DNA from: Inquilinus ginsengisoli_A
GTDB taxonomy: Bacteria; Pseudomonadota; Alphaproteobacteria; DSM-16000; Inquilinaceae
Length of the DNA: 64,000 nucleotides
NCBI RefSeq assembly: GCF_031453975.1
Contig: NZ_JAVDPW010000002.1
Span: forward strand, 124,001 to 188,000
Direction: 5' to 3'
Made by a program: the position numbers and the translations under genes. The notes beneath the pieces are model-generated. The model worked only from the letters and a program-made list of their open reading frames with translations, had not been told where the DNA came from and did no database searches. This document shows, in pieces, positions 40,971-50,528 of this stretch; within the stretch, counting starts at the first letter, position 1; every line of letters begins with the position of its first letter.

Positions 40971-42401
40971 GTGAGCCCGGAAGCGAGCACCGCGCCGCAG
41001 ACCATGTTCGACAAGATCTGGGACCGGCACCGGATCATGACGCGGGAGGATGGCCAGGACCTGCTGTTCATCGATCGCCACTTCATCCATGACGTCACCG
41101 CGACGGCGTTCGACATGCTGCGCCAGCGCGGCCTGAAGCCACGGGCGCCGGAACGCATCTTCGGCACGCCCGACCACTACGTCCCCACCCACGGGCGGGA
41201 CATGGCATCGATCAACCACCCGGAACGCCGCGCCATGATCGAGGCGCTGAAGCGCGACGCCGCGGAGTCCGGCATCACCCTGTTCGGCCTGGAAGACCCG
41301 CGCCAGGGCATCGTCCATGTGGTGGGGCCCGAGCAGGGGCTGAGCCTGCCGGGCATGACCATCGTCTGCGCCGACAGCCACACCTCCACCCATGGGGCGC
41401 TTGGTGCGCTGGCCTTCGGCATCGGCGCCACCGAGGTCGGGCATGTGCTGGCGACCCAGTCGCTGTGGCAGCGCCGGCCGCGCCGCATGCGCATCAGCGT
41501 CGATGGCACGCTCGGGCCGGCGGTGACCGCCAAGGACATCATCCTCGCGATCATCGCCGAGATCGGGGTCGCCGGCGCGGCGGGGCACGTCCTGGAATAT
41601 GCCGGCAGCACCATCCGGGCGCTGTCGATGGAAGGCCGGCTGACGGTCTGCAACATGTCGATCGAGGCCGGCGGCCGCGCGGGGATGATCGCCCCGGACG
41701 ACACCACCTTCGCCTATCTCGCGGGCCGTCCCTACGCTCCGAAGGGCGCCGACTGGGACCGGGCGGTGGCGCAATGGCGCGGCCTGCCGTCGGACGAGGA
41801 TGCGGTGTTCGACCGGGAGATCGCGCTGGACGCCGCGGCGATCGCGCCGATGGTGACCTGGGGCACCACGCCCGAGGATGCCGCCGCGATCACCGCGCGG
41901 GTTCCGGACCCGGCCGATGTGGCGGATCCCGACCGGCGCGACGGCATGGAGCGGGCGCTGGCCTATATGGGTCTGGTGCCCGGCACGGCGCTGGAGGAGG
42001 TCGGCATCGACCGGGTGTTCATCGGCTCCTGCACCAACAGCCGGATCGAGGATCTGCGCAGCGCGGCCGCGGTGGTCGAGGGCCGGAAAGTGGCCGGCGG
42101 GGTCGAGGCCTGGGTGGTGCCGGGATCGCAGCAGGTCAAGGCGCAGGCGGAGTCCGAGGGGCTGGACCGGATCTTCAAGGCCGCCGGCTTCGACTGGCGG
42201 TTCGCCGGCTGCTCGATGTGCCTGGCCACCAATGGCGACATGGTCGCGCCGGGCCAGCGCTGCGCCTCGACCTCCAACCGGAACTTCGTCGGCCGTCAGG
42301 GGCCGGGGGCACGCACCCATCTGATGAGCCCGGCGATGGCGGCGGCGGCGGCCGTGACCGGCCGGCTGACCGATGTCCGCCGGCTGATGGCGGGAGGCTG
42401 A
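40971..42401 (+). CDS. leuC: 3-isopropylmalate dehydratase-like large subunit (LeuC-type)
   Basis: The 476-residue protein is an aconitase-superfamily subunit. Its three iron-sulfur cysteines are C354 (GSCTNSR), C414 and C417 (GCSMCLA). Most of the chain matches bacterial LeuC, including CADSHTSTHGALGALAFGIG and NRNFVGRQGPGARTHL, but the substrate loop reads GTPDHYVPTHG where the biosynthetic enzyme has MDHN. With the small subunit (42404-43003) it isomerises a 2-substituted malate. The start is GTG 40971 with GGAAGGAAA upstream. There is no leuA gene here, and an importer follows, so a catabolic role is plausible. Confidence 0.88.
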   Translation: MSPEASTAPQTMFDKIWDRHRIMTREDGQDLLFIDRHFIHDVTATAFDMLRQRGLKPRAPERIFGTPDHYVPTHGRDMASINHPERRAMIEALKRDAAESGITLFGLEDPRQGIVHVVGPEQGLSLPGMTIVCADSHTSTHGALGALAFGIGATEVGHVLATQSLWQRRPRRMRISVDGTLGPAVTAKDIILAIIAEIGVAGAAGHVLEYAGSTIRALSMEGRLTVCNMSIEAGGRAGMIAPDDTTFAYLAGRPYAPKGADWDRAVAQWRGLPSDEDAVFDREIALDAAAIAPMVTWGTTPEDAAAITARVPDPADVADPDRRDGMERALAYMGLVPGTALEEVGIDRVFIGSCTNSRIEDLRSAAAVVEGRKVAGGVEAWVVPGSQQVKAQAESEGLDRIFKAAGFDWRFAGCSMCLATNGDMVAPGQRCASTSNRNFVGRQGPGARTHLMSPAMAAAAAVTGRLTDVRRLMAGG

Positions 42402-42403
42402 CC

Positions 42404-43003
42404 ATGGACCGTCTCGACCGCCTGGAGGCCGTGGCCCTGCCGATCGCCCGGGTCAACTGCGACACCGACCAGATCATCCCGGCGCAGTATCTGCAGAAGA
42501 TGCGGTCCGACGATTTCGGGCGGTATCTGTTCGCCGAATTCCGCTTCCGCCAGGATGGATCGGAGGTCGAGGATTTCATCCTGAACCGGCCACCCTACCG
42601 CCCCGCCCGCATCGTCGTCGCCAACCGCAACTTCGGCTGCGGCTCCTCCCGTGAGCATGCGGTCTGGGCACTGTACGATTACGGGATCCGGGCGGCCATC
42701 GCCCCCAGCTTCGGCGACATCTTCTTCACCAACTGCCTGAAGAACGGCCTGCTGCCGATCGTGCTGCCGCAGGAGGTGGTGACGCCGCTGCTGGCGCATC
42801 TCGAGGCGGTGCCGGGCGCGACGGTTGCGGTCGACCTGCCGGCGCAGCAGGTGGTCCTGCCGGACGGCACGCACCATCCCTTCGAGATCGAGGCCTTCGC
42901 CAAGACCTGCCTCGTCAACGGCATCGACGAACTCGGCTACACCCTGGCGCAGTCCGCCCGGATCGACGCGTTCGAGCGCAGCCACGAGGGCCGGGACGCC
43001 TAG
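42404..43003 (+). CDS. leuD: 3-isopropylmalate dehydratase-like small subunit (LeuD-type)
   Basis: The 199-residue protein has the LeuD swivel-domain features NCDTDQIIPAQYLQ and NRNFGCGSSREHAVWAL. It begins 2 bases after the leuC-type stop with a GGGAGG site. LeuC and LeuD together form the active dehydratase, with the small subunit setting substrate choice. Length and motifs match the normal LeuD. Confidence 0.9.
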   Translation: MDRLDRLEAVALPIARVNCDTDQIIPAQYLQKMRSDDFGRYLFAEFRFRQDGSEVEDFILNRPPYRPARIVVANRNFGCGSSREHAVWALYDYGIRAAIAPSFGDIFFTNCLKNGLLPIVLPQEVVTPLLAHLEAVPGATVAVDLPAQQVVLPDGTHHPFEIEAFAKTCLVNGIDELGYTLAQSARIDAFERSHEGRDA

Positions 43004-43062
43004 CCCTCGCCGTTTCAGACATTCGTGTTCGCCCAGAGATTCGAGTTCAAGGAGAGACGTTC

Positions 43063-44130
43063 GTGAAGATCGCGATCATGGCCGGCGACGGCATCGGCCC
43101 CGAGGTCGTCGGCCAGGCGCTGAAGGTGCTGCGGCTGGTGGCGCCCCAGGCCGAAACCGAGGAGGCCCCGGTCGGCCAGGCCGGCATCGATGCGCGCGGC
43201 AAGCCGCTGCCCGACGAGACCCTGGCCCTGGCGCGGCGCGTCGATGCCATCCTGTTCGGCTCGGTCGGGGTGGCCGACGAGGCGAGCATCCCGCGCGAAC
43301 GCCGCCCCGGCACCGGGTTGCTGCAGCTGCGCGAGGCGCTGACGCTGTACGCCAATTTCCGCCCCGCCTTCATGTTCCCCGAACTGATCGGCGCCTCGAC
43401 GCTGAAGCCGGAGGTCGTCGACGGGCTCGACCTCGTGATCCTGCGGGAACTCAACGGCGACGTCTATTTCGGCAAGCCGCGCGGCTTCGAGACCAATGAG
43501 AAGGGCGAGCGCGTCGGCTTCAACACCATGCGCTATTCCGAATCCGAGGTCGAACGCATCGCCCATGCCGCCTTCCGGGCCGCCCGCAAGCGGCGGCGCA
43601 AGGTCTGCTCGGTCGACAAGGCCAATGTGCTGGAAACCATGCAGCTCTGGCGCGAAGTGATGACCCGCGTCGGCCGCGAATACCCCGATGTCGAACTGAG
43701 CCATCTGTTCATCGATGCCGCTTCCATGTCGCTGATGCGGAACCCGAAGCAGTTCGACGTGATCGTCACCGGCAACATGTTCGGCGACATCCTGTCGGAT
43801 GCGGCGGCGATGCTGACCGGGTCGATCGGCATGCTGCCCTCGGCCTCGCTCGGGGTCGACCGCAAAGGCCTGTACGAGCCGGTCCACGGCTCGGCCCCTG
43901 ACATCGCCGGCCAGGATGTGGCCAACCCGCTGGCCGCGATCCTGTCGCTGGCGATGATGCTGCGCGAGAGCTTCGAGCTGGAGGACAAGGCGCGGCAGGT
44001 GGAAAACGCGGTCCGCACCGTGCTCGCCCAGGGCTATCGCACCGGCGACATCTATCAGCCCGGCACCCGGCGGGTGGGCACCACGGAGATGGGCGACGCG
44101 GTGGTCCAGGCGCTGCGGGCGGCAGCCTAG
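43063..44130 (+). CDS. leuB: 3-isopropylmalate dehydrogenase-like beta-decarboxylating dehydrogenase
   Basis: The 355-residue protein has the family motifs MAGDGIGPEV, RELNGDVYFGKPR, CSVDKANVLE and VTGNMFGDILSD plus VHGSAPDIAGQ near the NAD site. It oxidises and decarboxylates a 3-substituted malate to a 2-oxo acid. It differs from standard LeuB around the substrate loop (GVADEASIPRERRPGTGLLQ) and by NGD where LeuB has TGG. Start GTG 43063 has AAGGAG upstream. It is co-transcribed with the LeuCD-like genes, so the three may convert an imported alkylmalate-type acid. Confidence 0.82.
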   Translation: MKIAIMAGDGIGPEVVGQALKVLRLVAPQAETEEAPVGQAGIDARGKPLPDETLALARRVDAILFGSVGVADEASIPRERRPGTGLLQLREALTLYANFRPAFMFPELIGASTLKPEVVDGLDLVILRELNGDVYFGKPRGFETNEKGERVGFNTMRYSESEVERIAHAAFRAARKRRRKVCSVDKANVLETMQLWREVMTRVGREYPDVELSHLFIDAASMSLMRNPKQFDVIVTGNMFGDILSDAAAMLTGSIGMLPSASLGVDRKGLYEPVHGSAPDIAGQDVANPLAAILSLAMMLRESFELEDKARQVENAVRTVLAQGYRTGDIYQPGTRRVGTTEMGDAVVQALRAAA

Positions 44131-44137
44131 GGATTGT

Positions 44138-44171
44138 CGGCCGGGCCGGAGCCGCCCGCTTCGCCCGGCCG
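44138..44171. terminator. GC-rich hairpin between the leuB-like gene and the importer genes
   Basis: CGGCCGGGC (44138-44146) and GCCCGGCCG (44163-44171) form a perfect 9-bp stem with a 16-base loop directly after the leuB-like stop. No T-run follows. It could reduce read-through between the enzyme genes and the importer genes or protect the upstream mRNA end. Confidence 0.45.
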
Positions 44172-44240
44172 TCCCCGGAACGTTCGGCCCACCTGCCTCG
44201 GACTCACAACCAACAAGACGAAGCAAACGGAGGAGACATC

Positions 44241-45263
44241 ATGAAGCTCGGAACAACGCTGGCGCTGTGTGCGGCCACGATCCTGTCGGTGACCGCGGCG
44301 GCGAGCGCCCAGGACCGGCCGGAGAAGACGGAGGTCCATATCGGCGCCGCCTCGACCGGCGTGACCTACCTGCCCCTTCTGGTGGCGAAGCAGCTCGGCT
44401 ACTTCAACGATGAGGGGCTCGACGTCACCATCGCTGCCTTCTCCGGCGGGTCGAAGGCGCTGGAGGCGCTGATGGGCGGCAGCACGGACGTCGTCGCCGG
44501 CGCCTATTCCAACACCATCACCATGGCCGCCAAGGGACAGAGCCTGGTCACCTTCGCCGCCCAGGTGAACTGCCCCGCCTGGATCTTCGGCATCGCCAAG
44601 AAGAACGAGGGCAAGGTGCACACGGCCGCCGACCTGAAGGGCATGCGGGTCGGCGTCAGCGCGCCGGGGTCGAGCACCCACATGGCGCTCAACTACATCC
44701 TGCACCAGGCTGGGCTGCAGCCGGAGGACGTGTCGATCATCGGCGTGGGCCAGGCCGCCGGCGCCGTGGCGGCGATCCGGGCCGGGCAGATCGACGCGCT
44801 GATCGTCAACGATCCCTCGGCCACCATCCTGACGGACAGCGGCGACATGATCCCGCTCGCCGAGATGCGGACGGCGGAGGGCAACAAGGCGGTCTTCGGC
44901 TCCGACTATCCCGAATCGAGCCTGTACTCGACGAAGGCCTTCATCGACGAGAACCCGAAGACCGTGCAGGCCGTGACCAACGCCATCGTCCGTGCCGAGC
45001 ACTGGATCGCCCAGGCGACGCCGCAGCAGGTGGCCGACAGCGTCCCGCCGGAATATGTCGGCGACGACAAGGTGCTCTACGCCAAGGCGTTCGAGAACAG
45101 CCGCCGCTGCATCTCGCAGACCGGCGTGCTGTCGGACCAGGGCGCGCAGACCGTGCGCAACGTCCTGACCGCCTTCGACCCCAGCATCGGTTCGGCGCCG
45201 ATCGATCTCGGCGCCACCTATGACAACAGCTTTGCCACCAAGGCGGCGGGGGCAGTCCGGTGA
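44241..45263 (+). CDS. Ssu/Tau-type periplasmic substrate-binding protein (NMT1-like)
   Basis: The 340-residue protein has a Sec signal peptide (cleavage after ASAQ near 24) and the NMT1/SsuA pattern YLPLLVAKQLGYFNDEGLDV, GGSTDVVAGAYSN and GMRVGVSAPGSSTHM. It captures a small anionic solute; related proteins bind sulfonates, nitrate, thiamine precursors and aromatic acids. The stop overlaps the GTG start of the ATPase gene. Its place behind leuCDB-like genes suggests the substrate is an organic acid. GGAGGAG lies before ATG 44241. Confidence 0.9.
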   Translation: MKLGTTLALCAATILSVTAAASAQDRPEKTEVHIGAASTGVTYLPLLVAKQLGYFNDEGLDVTIAAFSGGSKALEALMGGSTDVVAGAYSNTITMAAKGQSLVTFAAQVNCPAWIFGIAKKNEGKVHTAADLKGMRVGVSAPGSSTHMALNYILHQAGLQPEDVSIIGVGQAAGAVAAIRAGQIDALIVNDPSATILTDSGDMIPLAEMRTAEGNKAVFGSDYPESSLYSTKAFIDENPKTVQAVTNAIVRAEHWIAQATPQQVADSVPPEYVGDDKVLYAKAFENSRRCISQTGVLSDQGAQTVRNVLTAFDPSIGSAPIDLGATYDNSFATKAAGAVR

Positions 45264-46114
45264 GCGTCGCCGTCCGCAGGATCAGCGAGCAGGCCATGCC
45301 GCAGGACGCAGCGCATGCCCTGCGGTTCGACGGGGTGACCTGCACCTTCGCCAGCAATGAAGGGGCCGGCAAGACCTACACCGCCGTGCGGGACGTGAAC
45401 CTGACGGTGCGGGAGGGCGAGTTCCTGTCCGTGGTCGGGCCGACCGGCTGCGGCAAGTCCACCCTGCTCAACGTGGCGGCCGGACTGATGCGCCCCTCCT
45501 CCGGCACGCTGAGCGTGTTCGGCCAGCCCCTGAGCCAGGGGCTGAACAAGGACGCATCCTACCTGTTCCAGGTGGATGCGCTGATGCCATGGAAGACGGC
45601 GGAGGACAATGTCGCCGCCGGCCTGCTGTTCCACGGCAAACCGAAGGCGGAGGCGCTGCGGATCGCGCGCGAATGGCTGGTGCGGGTCGGGCTCGACGGG
45701 CACGGCCGGAAATATCCGCACCAGATGTCGGGCGGCATGCGCAAGCGGGCCGGCCTGGCCCAGGCGCTCGCGCTCAACCCCCGCATCCTGCTGATGGACG
45801 AGCCGTTCAGCGCGCTCGACATCCAGACCCGGCAGCTGATGGAGGACGAACTGCTGCAGATCTGGTCGGCCGACCGCAAGTCGGTGGTGTTCGTGACCCA
45901 TGACCTGGAGGAAGCCATCTCGCTGTCGGACCGCGTCCTGGTCCTGTCCGCAGGTCCCGGCACACGGCCGATCGCGGAATTCGAGATCGACCTGGAGCGC
46001 CCGCGCCAGGTCGCGGAGATCCGGATGACGCAGCGGTTCCTGCAACTGCACGCCGCGATCTGGGACGTGCTGAAGGGAGAGGTGCTGAAAAGCTATGCCC
46101 GCAACCGCTCGTGA
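45260..46114 (+). CDS. Ssu/Tau-type ABC transporter ATPase
   Basis: The 284-residue ATPase has Walker A GPTGCGKS, signature MSGGMRKR, Walker B ILLMDEPFSALD and the H-loop VTHDLEEA. These match SsuB/TauB-type ATPases. It starts at GTG 45260 inside the binding-protein stop codon region (GTGA overlap) and overlaps the permease gene by 20 bases. Confidence 0.93.
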   Translation: MSVAVRRISEQAMPQDAAHALRFDGVTCTFASNEGAGKTYTAVRDVNLTVREGEFLSVVGPTGCGKSTLLNVAAGLMRPSSGTLSVFGQPLSQGLNKDASYLFQVDALMPWKTAEDNVAAGLLFHGKPKAEALRIAREWLVRVGLDGHGRKYPHQMSGGMRKRAGLAQALALNPRILLMDEPFSALDIQTRQLMEDELLQIWSADRKSVVFVTHDLEEAISLSDRVLVLSAGPGTRPIAEFEIDLERPRQVAEIRMTQRFLQLHAAIWDVLKGEVLKSYARNRS

Positions 46115-46901
46115 CCCGCGCAACCACGGCCTGGTCCTGGCCTGCCGCCTGGTCCTGCTGTTCGGCGGCCTGTTCCTGTGGTGGCTGTTGACCACGACGG
46201 GGCTGCTGTCGACCTTCTTCTTCGGCGATCCGGTCGGCGTCGCCCGGCGCCTGTGGATCTGGTTCGCCACCGGGTCGGTCTTCATCCATCTCTACACCAC
46301 CCTGCTGGAAACCCTCCTGGCGTTCGCCATCGGCACCGTCCTGGGGCTGGGGATCGGCCTGTGGCTGGCGCTCAACCCGTTCCTCGCCGCCGTGACCGAC
46401 CCGTTCATCAAGGCGTTCAACTCGATGCCGCGCCTGATCTTCGCGCCGGTCTTCGCGCTCTGGTTCGGGCTCGGCATCTGGTCGAAGGTCGCGCTGGGCG
46501 TGACCCTGGTCTTCTTCGTGGTGTTCTTCAACGTCTACCAGGGCGTGCGCGAGGTCAGCCCGGTGGTGTTGTCCAACACCCGGATGATGGGCGCGAATTC
46601 ACGTGAGTTGCTGCGCCATGTCTATGTGCCGTCGGCGATGAGCTGGGTGTTCTCCAGCCTGCACAACGCGGTGGGCATCGCCTTCGTCGGCAGCGTGGTG
46701 GGCGAGTATCTCGGCTCGGAAAAAGGGATCGGCTACCTGATCCTGCTCGCCGAGGGGGTGTTCGACATCAATTCGGTGATCGCCGGCATCCTGCTGCTGA
46801 CCGTGTTCGCGCTCGTGCTCGACACCGCGGTGTCGATGTTCGAGGAGCGGTTCATGCGGTGGCGCCCGGTCGCCGGGCAACCGGTCGGCGCCAACGTCTG
46901 A
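46095..46901 (+). CDS. Ssu/Tau-type ABC transporter permease
   Basis: The 268-residue permease has six membrane segments and the docking loop NSRELLRHVYVPSAMSWVFS, as in SsuC/TauC. It starts at ATG 46095 within the ATPase gene. With the two preceding genes it forms a complete importer. The SDR gene follows after a 74-base gap. Confidence 0.93.
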   Translation: MPATARDPRNHGLVLACRLVLLFGGLFLWWLLTTTGLLSTFFFGDPVGVARRLWIWFATGSVFIHLYTTLLETLLAFAIGTVLGLGIGLWLALNPFLAAVTDPFIKAFNSMPRLIFAPVFALWFGLGIWSKVALGVTLVFFVVFFNVYQGVREVSPVVLSNTRMMGANSRELLRHVYVPSAMSWVFSSLHNAVGIAFVGSVVGEYLGSEKGIGYLILLAEGVFDINSVIAGILLLTVFALVLDTAVSMFEERFMRWRPVAGQPVGANV

Positions 46902-46975
46902 CAGACCCTACAGGGGATCGGGGTGGGCCGGCATCCCCTGCCCGTCCGACCCATTTTTCATCAGAGGCAACGATC

Positions 46976-47743
46976 TTGCAGCTCAACACCATCAATCTCG
47001 ACGGGCGGGTCGCCGTGGTGACCGGCGGCGCGCAGGGCATCGGCTACGAGGTGGCCGACCGCTTCCTCCGCTCCGGCGCGCGGCTGGTCATCTGGGACAT
47101 CAACCAGGACAGTCTGCAGACCGCCAAGGGCACGCTGGCCGCCGCCACCGGGCGGGACGACATCCACACCATGCGGGTCGACATCGCCGACAATGCCGGC
47201 GTCGAGGCAGCGGTGGCCGGAACGGTCGAGGCGCTGGGGCGCATCGACATCCTGGTGAACAATGCCGCGATCGTCGGCCCGAACGCGCCTTTGGCGGACT
47301 ATCCGCTGGACGCCTGGCGCAGCGTGCTGGACGTCGACGTCAACGGCACCTTCTACTGCTGCCGGGCCGTCGCGCCGGTGATGACGGCGCAGAATTACGG
47401 CCGCATCGTCAATGTCGCGTCGATCGCCGGCAAGGAGGGCAACCCCAACGCCGCCGCCTACAGCGCGGCCAAGGCCGCGGTCATCGCCATGACCAAGTCG
47501 TTGGGCAAGGAACTGGCCGGCCACGACATCGCGGTCAATTGCGTCACCCCGGCCGTCGCCCGCACGCCGGGCGCGATGGAGCAGGCACCGGAGCACATCA
47601 AATACATGCTCAGCCGGATTCCGCGCGGGCGATTCCTGGAGCTGGCGGAGGCCGCCGCCATGATCGCCTGGCTGGCCAGCGCCGAGAATTCCTTCACGAC
47701 CGGCGCCGTCTTCGACCTCTCGGGCGGCCGCGCGACCTACTGA
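46976..47743 (+). CDS. Short-chain dehydrogenase/reductase
   Basis: The 255-residue protein is a classical SDR: cofactor motif TGGAQGIG at 16-23, NNAAIV near 95, S149 in VNVASIAG, and Y162xxxK166. Acidic D41 after beta-2 suggests NAD+ preference. The start is TTG 46976 with AGAGG about 8 bases upstream. It is the last gene of the leuCDB-like/importer operon and may oxidise a hydroxyl group of the imported compound. Confidence 0.9.
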   Translation: MQLNTINLDGRVAVVTGGAQGIGYEVADRFLRSGARLVIWDINQDSLQTAKGTLAAATGRDDIHTMRVDIADNAGVEAAVAGTVEALGRIDILVNNAAIVGPNAPLADYPLDAWRSVLDVDVNGTFYCCRAVAPVMTAQNYGRIVNVASIAGKEGNPNAAAYSAAKAAVIAMTKSLGKELAGHDIAVNCVTPAVARTPGAMEQAPEHIKYMLSRIPRGRFLELAEAAAMIAWLASAENSFTTGAVFDLSGGRATY

Positions 47744-47809
47744 TCGAAAGGACCGTCTTCACGCTGTTCCAATCCCTGCGCGACGGCCGCCTCAGCTCAC
47801 CCAGGAGCA

Positions 47810-49192
47810 TCAGGCCGGTTCGCGCACCCGCCCGGCGAGCACATCGCCAGCAGTCCCCGGCAGCGCCAGGAACGACAGGAACGACAGCGAGGACACCAGC
47901 GCCACCACCAGGAACGCCAGCTCGAAGGCATGGCCAGTCGGATGGGCTGCCCCGCCGCTGAACAGGTGCAGCAGGGTGGCGGCGAAGGCCACGCCGACGC
48001 TTTGCGAGATCCGCTGCGCCATCTGGGACAAGGCCGTGGCGTGGCTCATCTCGGTCGCGGAGGGTTCGGCGAAGGCCAGAGTGTTGATGCTGGTGAACTG
48101 GAGCGCGCGGAACACGCCGCCCAAGAAGATCACGATCATCATGACATAGGGGGCCATGCCCGCCGTGAAGGTGGCGCAGAGCGCCATGGAGGCGCTGGCG
48201 ATCAGGGCATTCCAAAGCAGCACGCGGCGGAACCCGAACCGGTGCAGGATCCGTCGCGCCACCGTCCGCATGCCGAAGGCGCCGATGGCGGACACGAAGG
48301 TGATTCCGCCCGATTCCAGCGGCGTGTATCCGAACACCTCCTGCATCAGCAGCGGCAGCATGAAGGGCAAGGCGCCGAAGCCGATCCGGAACAGCGACCC
48401 GCCCAGCATGCTGGACCGGAACGCGGGCAAGCGGAACAGGCGGAGGTCGAGGATCGGGTGCCGGGCGCGGCGCGCATGCAGCCCATAGATCGCGAGGGCG
48501 GCCGCACCGGCAATCGCGAGCCCGATGGCTTCGAGGTCGCCGCCCCGCGCCATCGTGTCGAGGCTGAAGATCAGCGCACCGATGCCGAGGCCGGTGAGGA
48601 TGAAGCCGGGCCAGTCGAACGGCTTGGGCTCGGAGGGCGGGATGGGCTCGATGAACAGCGTGGTCAGCACGATCCCGAGCAGGCCCACCGGCAGGTTGAT
48701 CCAGAAGATCCACCGCCAGGAGGCGAAGGTGGTGATGAAGCCGCCGAGGAGCGGCCCGACGGCGGGGCCGATCACCGCCGGCAGGCCCATCAGGATCATC
48801 GCCGACACCAGCTCCGCCGGCGAGACCGAGCGCACCAGGATCAGCCGCCCGACCGGAAGCATCAGGGCGCCGCCGAAGCCCTGCAGGATGCGGGCCAGGA
48901 TGAGGGCGGTCAGGCTGGTCGACGCCGCGCACAGCAGGGAGGCGACGGTGAAGATGCCGATCGCCCAGCGGAACACGGTGTGGGCGCCGAAGCGGTCCGC
49001 CACCCAGCCGCTGATCGGCAGGAAGACGCCCAGCGACAGCAGGTAGATCGTGATCGCGGAATGCAGGCTGAGGGCGGGAACGCCGAAGGAGTCGGCCATC
49101 GAGGGCAGCGCGGTCGCCAGCGCCGTGGAATCGATCTGCTGCATGATGATGGCCGAGGCCACGATCAGCGGCACGCTCTTGCGTTTTTCCAT
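47810..49192 (-). CDS. Major facilitator superfamily transporter, EmrB/DHA2-like
   Basis: The 460-residue protein has 14 possible membrane segments. It shows the MFS motif GWVADRFGAHTVFRW near residue 62 and the DHA2-type motif C region LGGFITTFASWRWIFWINLP. Such proteins use the proton gradient to export drugs or metabolites. Start ATG 49192 has AGGTGAG just upstream. It stands alone between the SDR gene (convergent) and the dehydratase operon. No partner periplasmic adaptor gene (EmrA-like) is nearby. Confidence 0.9.
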   Translation of the reverse strand: MEKRKSVPLIVASAIIMQQIDSTALATALPSMADSFGVPALSLHSAITIYLLSLGVFLPISGWVADRFGAHTVFRWAIGIFTVASLLCAASTSLTALILARILQGFGGALMLPVGRLILVRSVSPAELVSAMILMGLPAVIGPAVGPLLGGFITTFASWRWIFWINLPVGLLGIVLTTLFIEPIPPSEPKPFDWPGFILTGLGIGALIFSLDTMARGGDLEAIGLAIAGAAALAIYGLHARRARHPILDLRLFRLPAFRSSMLGGSLFRIGFGALPFMLPLLMQEVFGYTPLESGGITFVSAIGAFGMRTVARRILHRFGFRRVLLWNALIASASMALCATFTAGMAPYVMMIVIFLGGVFRALQFTSINTLAFAEPSATEMSHATALSQMAQRISQSVGVAFAATLLHLFSGGAAHPTGHAFELAFLVVALVSSLSFLSFLALPGTAGDVLAGRVREPA

Positions 49193-49337
49193 TCTCACCT
49201 CAGGCCCGACGCCGCACCGCCGGTCATCCCCGCGAAGTCGTCGCCCCACGCCGGGGAGGTCTATGACAATCGGGCCGCAAAGGCGACCACGACGGAACGG
49301 CCCGGGCCTGTCCCGACCGTTCCGTCGTCGCCCCGCC

Positions 49338-50495
49338 TTACTGGTCGACGACGGAGCCGTCCTTGTGCAGCCGGGTGTGCATCTTCCGGGCCCGGTACGG
49401 AAACTTCTCGGCGGCATCGGGGCGAAGCGAGATGCCGATCCCCGGCTCGTCGCTGATCGTCAGGAAGCCCTCGCCGTCGTGCCGCGCGGCGCCGATGAGG
49501 AAGCTGTCGGAATCCGGCCGCTTGTCGGTGACGTCCCAGGTGTCGTTCGGGAATTCCTGGAGCACGAAGTTCGGGGCGGTCGCCGCGATCTGCAGGCACG
49601 CCGCCGTCGAGACCGCGCTGAGCGGATTGTGCGGCACCACCCCCGCATGCGACGCCTCGGCCAGCGCCGCGATCTTGCGGGCGCCCGAGATGCCCCCGAC
49701 GATGCAGACATCCGGCCGCACCAGCTGGACCGCGTTGCGGGCCAGCAGCATCTGGAATTCCCACAGCGAGGTCATGCGCTCGCCCGTGGCGATCGGGATG
49801 GAGATCTTGTCCGCCACATAGGCCATCTCGTCCAGGTTGTCGGGCGTGATCGGATCCTCGATGAACAGGGGATGGAACGGCTCGATCGCCCGCCCGAGCT
49901 GGACCGCCTCATAGGGGGTCATCCGGCGATGGATCTCGATGCAGAGATCCATGCCCCGCCCGGCGATCTCGCGATACTGCCGGACCGTGTCGACGGCATC
50001 GCCGATCTTCTCGGCATGGGTCTGGAAATACGGCACCTCGCGGCGGCTGTCGAGGAAGGGGGTCAGGTGGCCGACCGCCGTGAACCCCATCTTCTTGGCG
50101 TCCTCGATGCCGGAGAACAGCTCCTCCTTGGTCTCGCCGAACACGTGGTAGTAGGCCCGCGCCTTGTCCCTGACCTTGCCGCCGAGCAGCGCGTGCACCG
50201 GGGCGTCGAAATGCTTGCCGGTGATGTCCCACAGCGCGATGTCGATGGCGCTGATCGCCGCCATCACCGCCGAACCGCGGAAATGCGCCCAGCGGTACAT
50301 GTACTGCCAGTGGTGTTCGATCCGCAGCGGATCCTGCCCGAGCAGGTAGTCCTTGAAGCGGAGGACGGCGCCGGCCGTCGCCTCGTGGAAGCCCCACGCC
50401 CCGCCTTCGCCGAGCCCCACGAGACCGTTGTCCGTCCGGATCTCGACGAACAGGTACTTGTCCACCAGGATGGTCTCGATGCTGTCGATGCGCAT
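49338..50495 (-). CDS. Enolase-superfamily sugar-acid dehydratase (galactonate/mannonate dehydratase-like)
   Basis: The 385-residue protein has the DgoD-type active site: E187 and H189 (CIEIHRR) where galactonate dehydratase has D-x-H, then metal ligands E213 (FIEDP) and E239 (ATGER), and H289 (VPHNPL). It dehydrates a sugar acid such as galactonate, mannonate or gluconate to the 2-keto-3-deoxy form. It is a close paralogue of 59224-60387. It ends the iron-type importer operon of 50529-54549, whose substrate is therefore probably a sugar acid. AAGGA lies before ATG 50495. Confidence 0.9.
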   Translation of the reverse strand: MRIDSIETILVDKYLFVEIRTDNGLVGLGEGGAWGFHEATAGAVLRFKDYLLGQDPLRIEHHWQYMYRWAHFRGSAVMAAISAIDIALWDITGKHFDAPVHALLGGKVRDKARAYYHVFGETKEELFSGIEDAKKMGFTAVGHLTPFLDSRREVPYFQTHAEKIGDAVDTVRQYREIAGRGMDLCIEIHRRMTPYEAVQLGRAIEPFHPLFIEDPITPDNLDEMAYVADKISIPIATGERMTSLWEFQMLLARNAVQLVRPDVCIVGGISGARKIAALAEASHAGVVPHNPLSAVSTAACLQIAATAPNFVLQEFPNDTWDVTDKRPDSDSFLIGAARHDGEGFLTISDEPGIGISLRPDAAEKFPYRARKMHTRLHKDGSVVDQ

Positions 50496-50528
50496 GTCTC
50501 TGTCCTTCAGGAAAGATTGAACGGCCGT

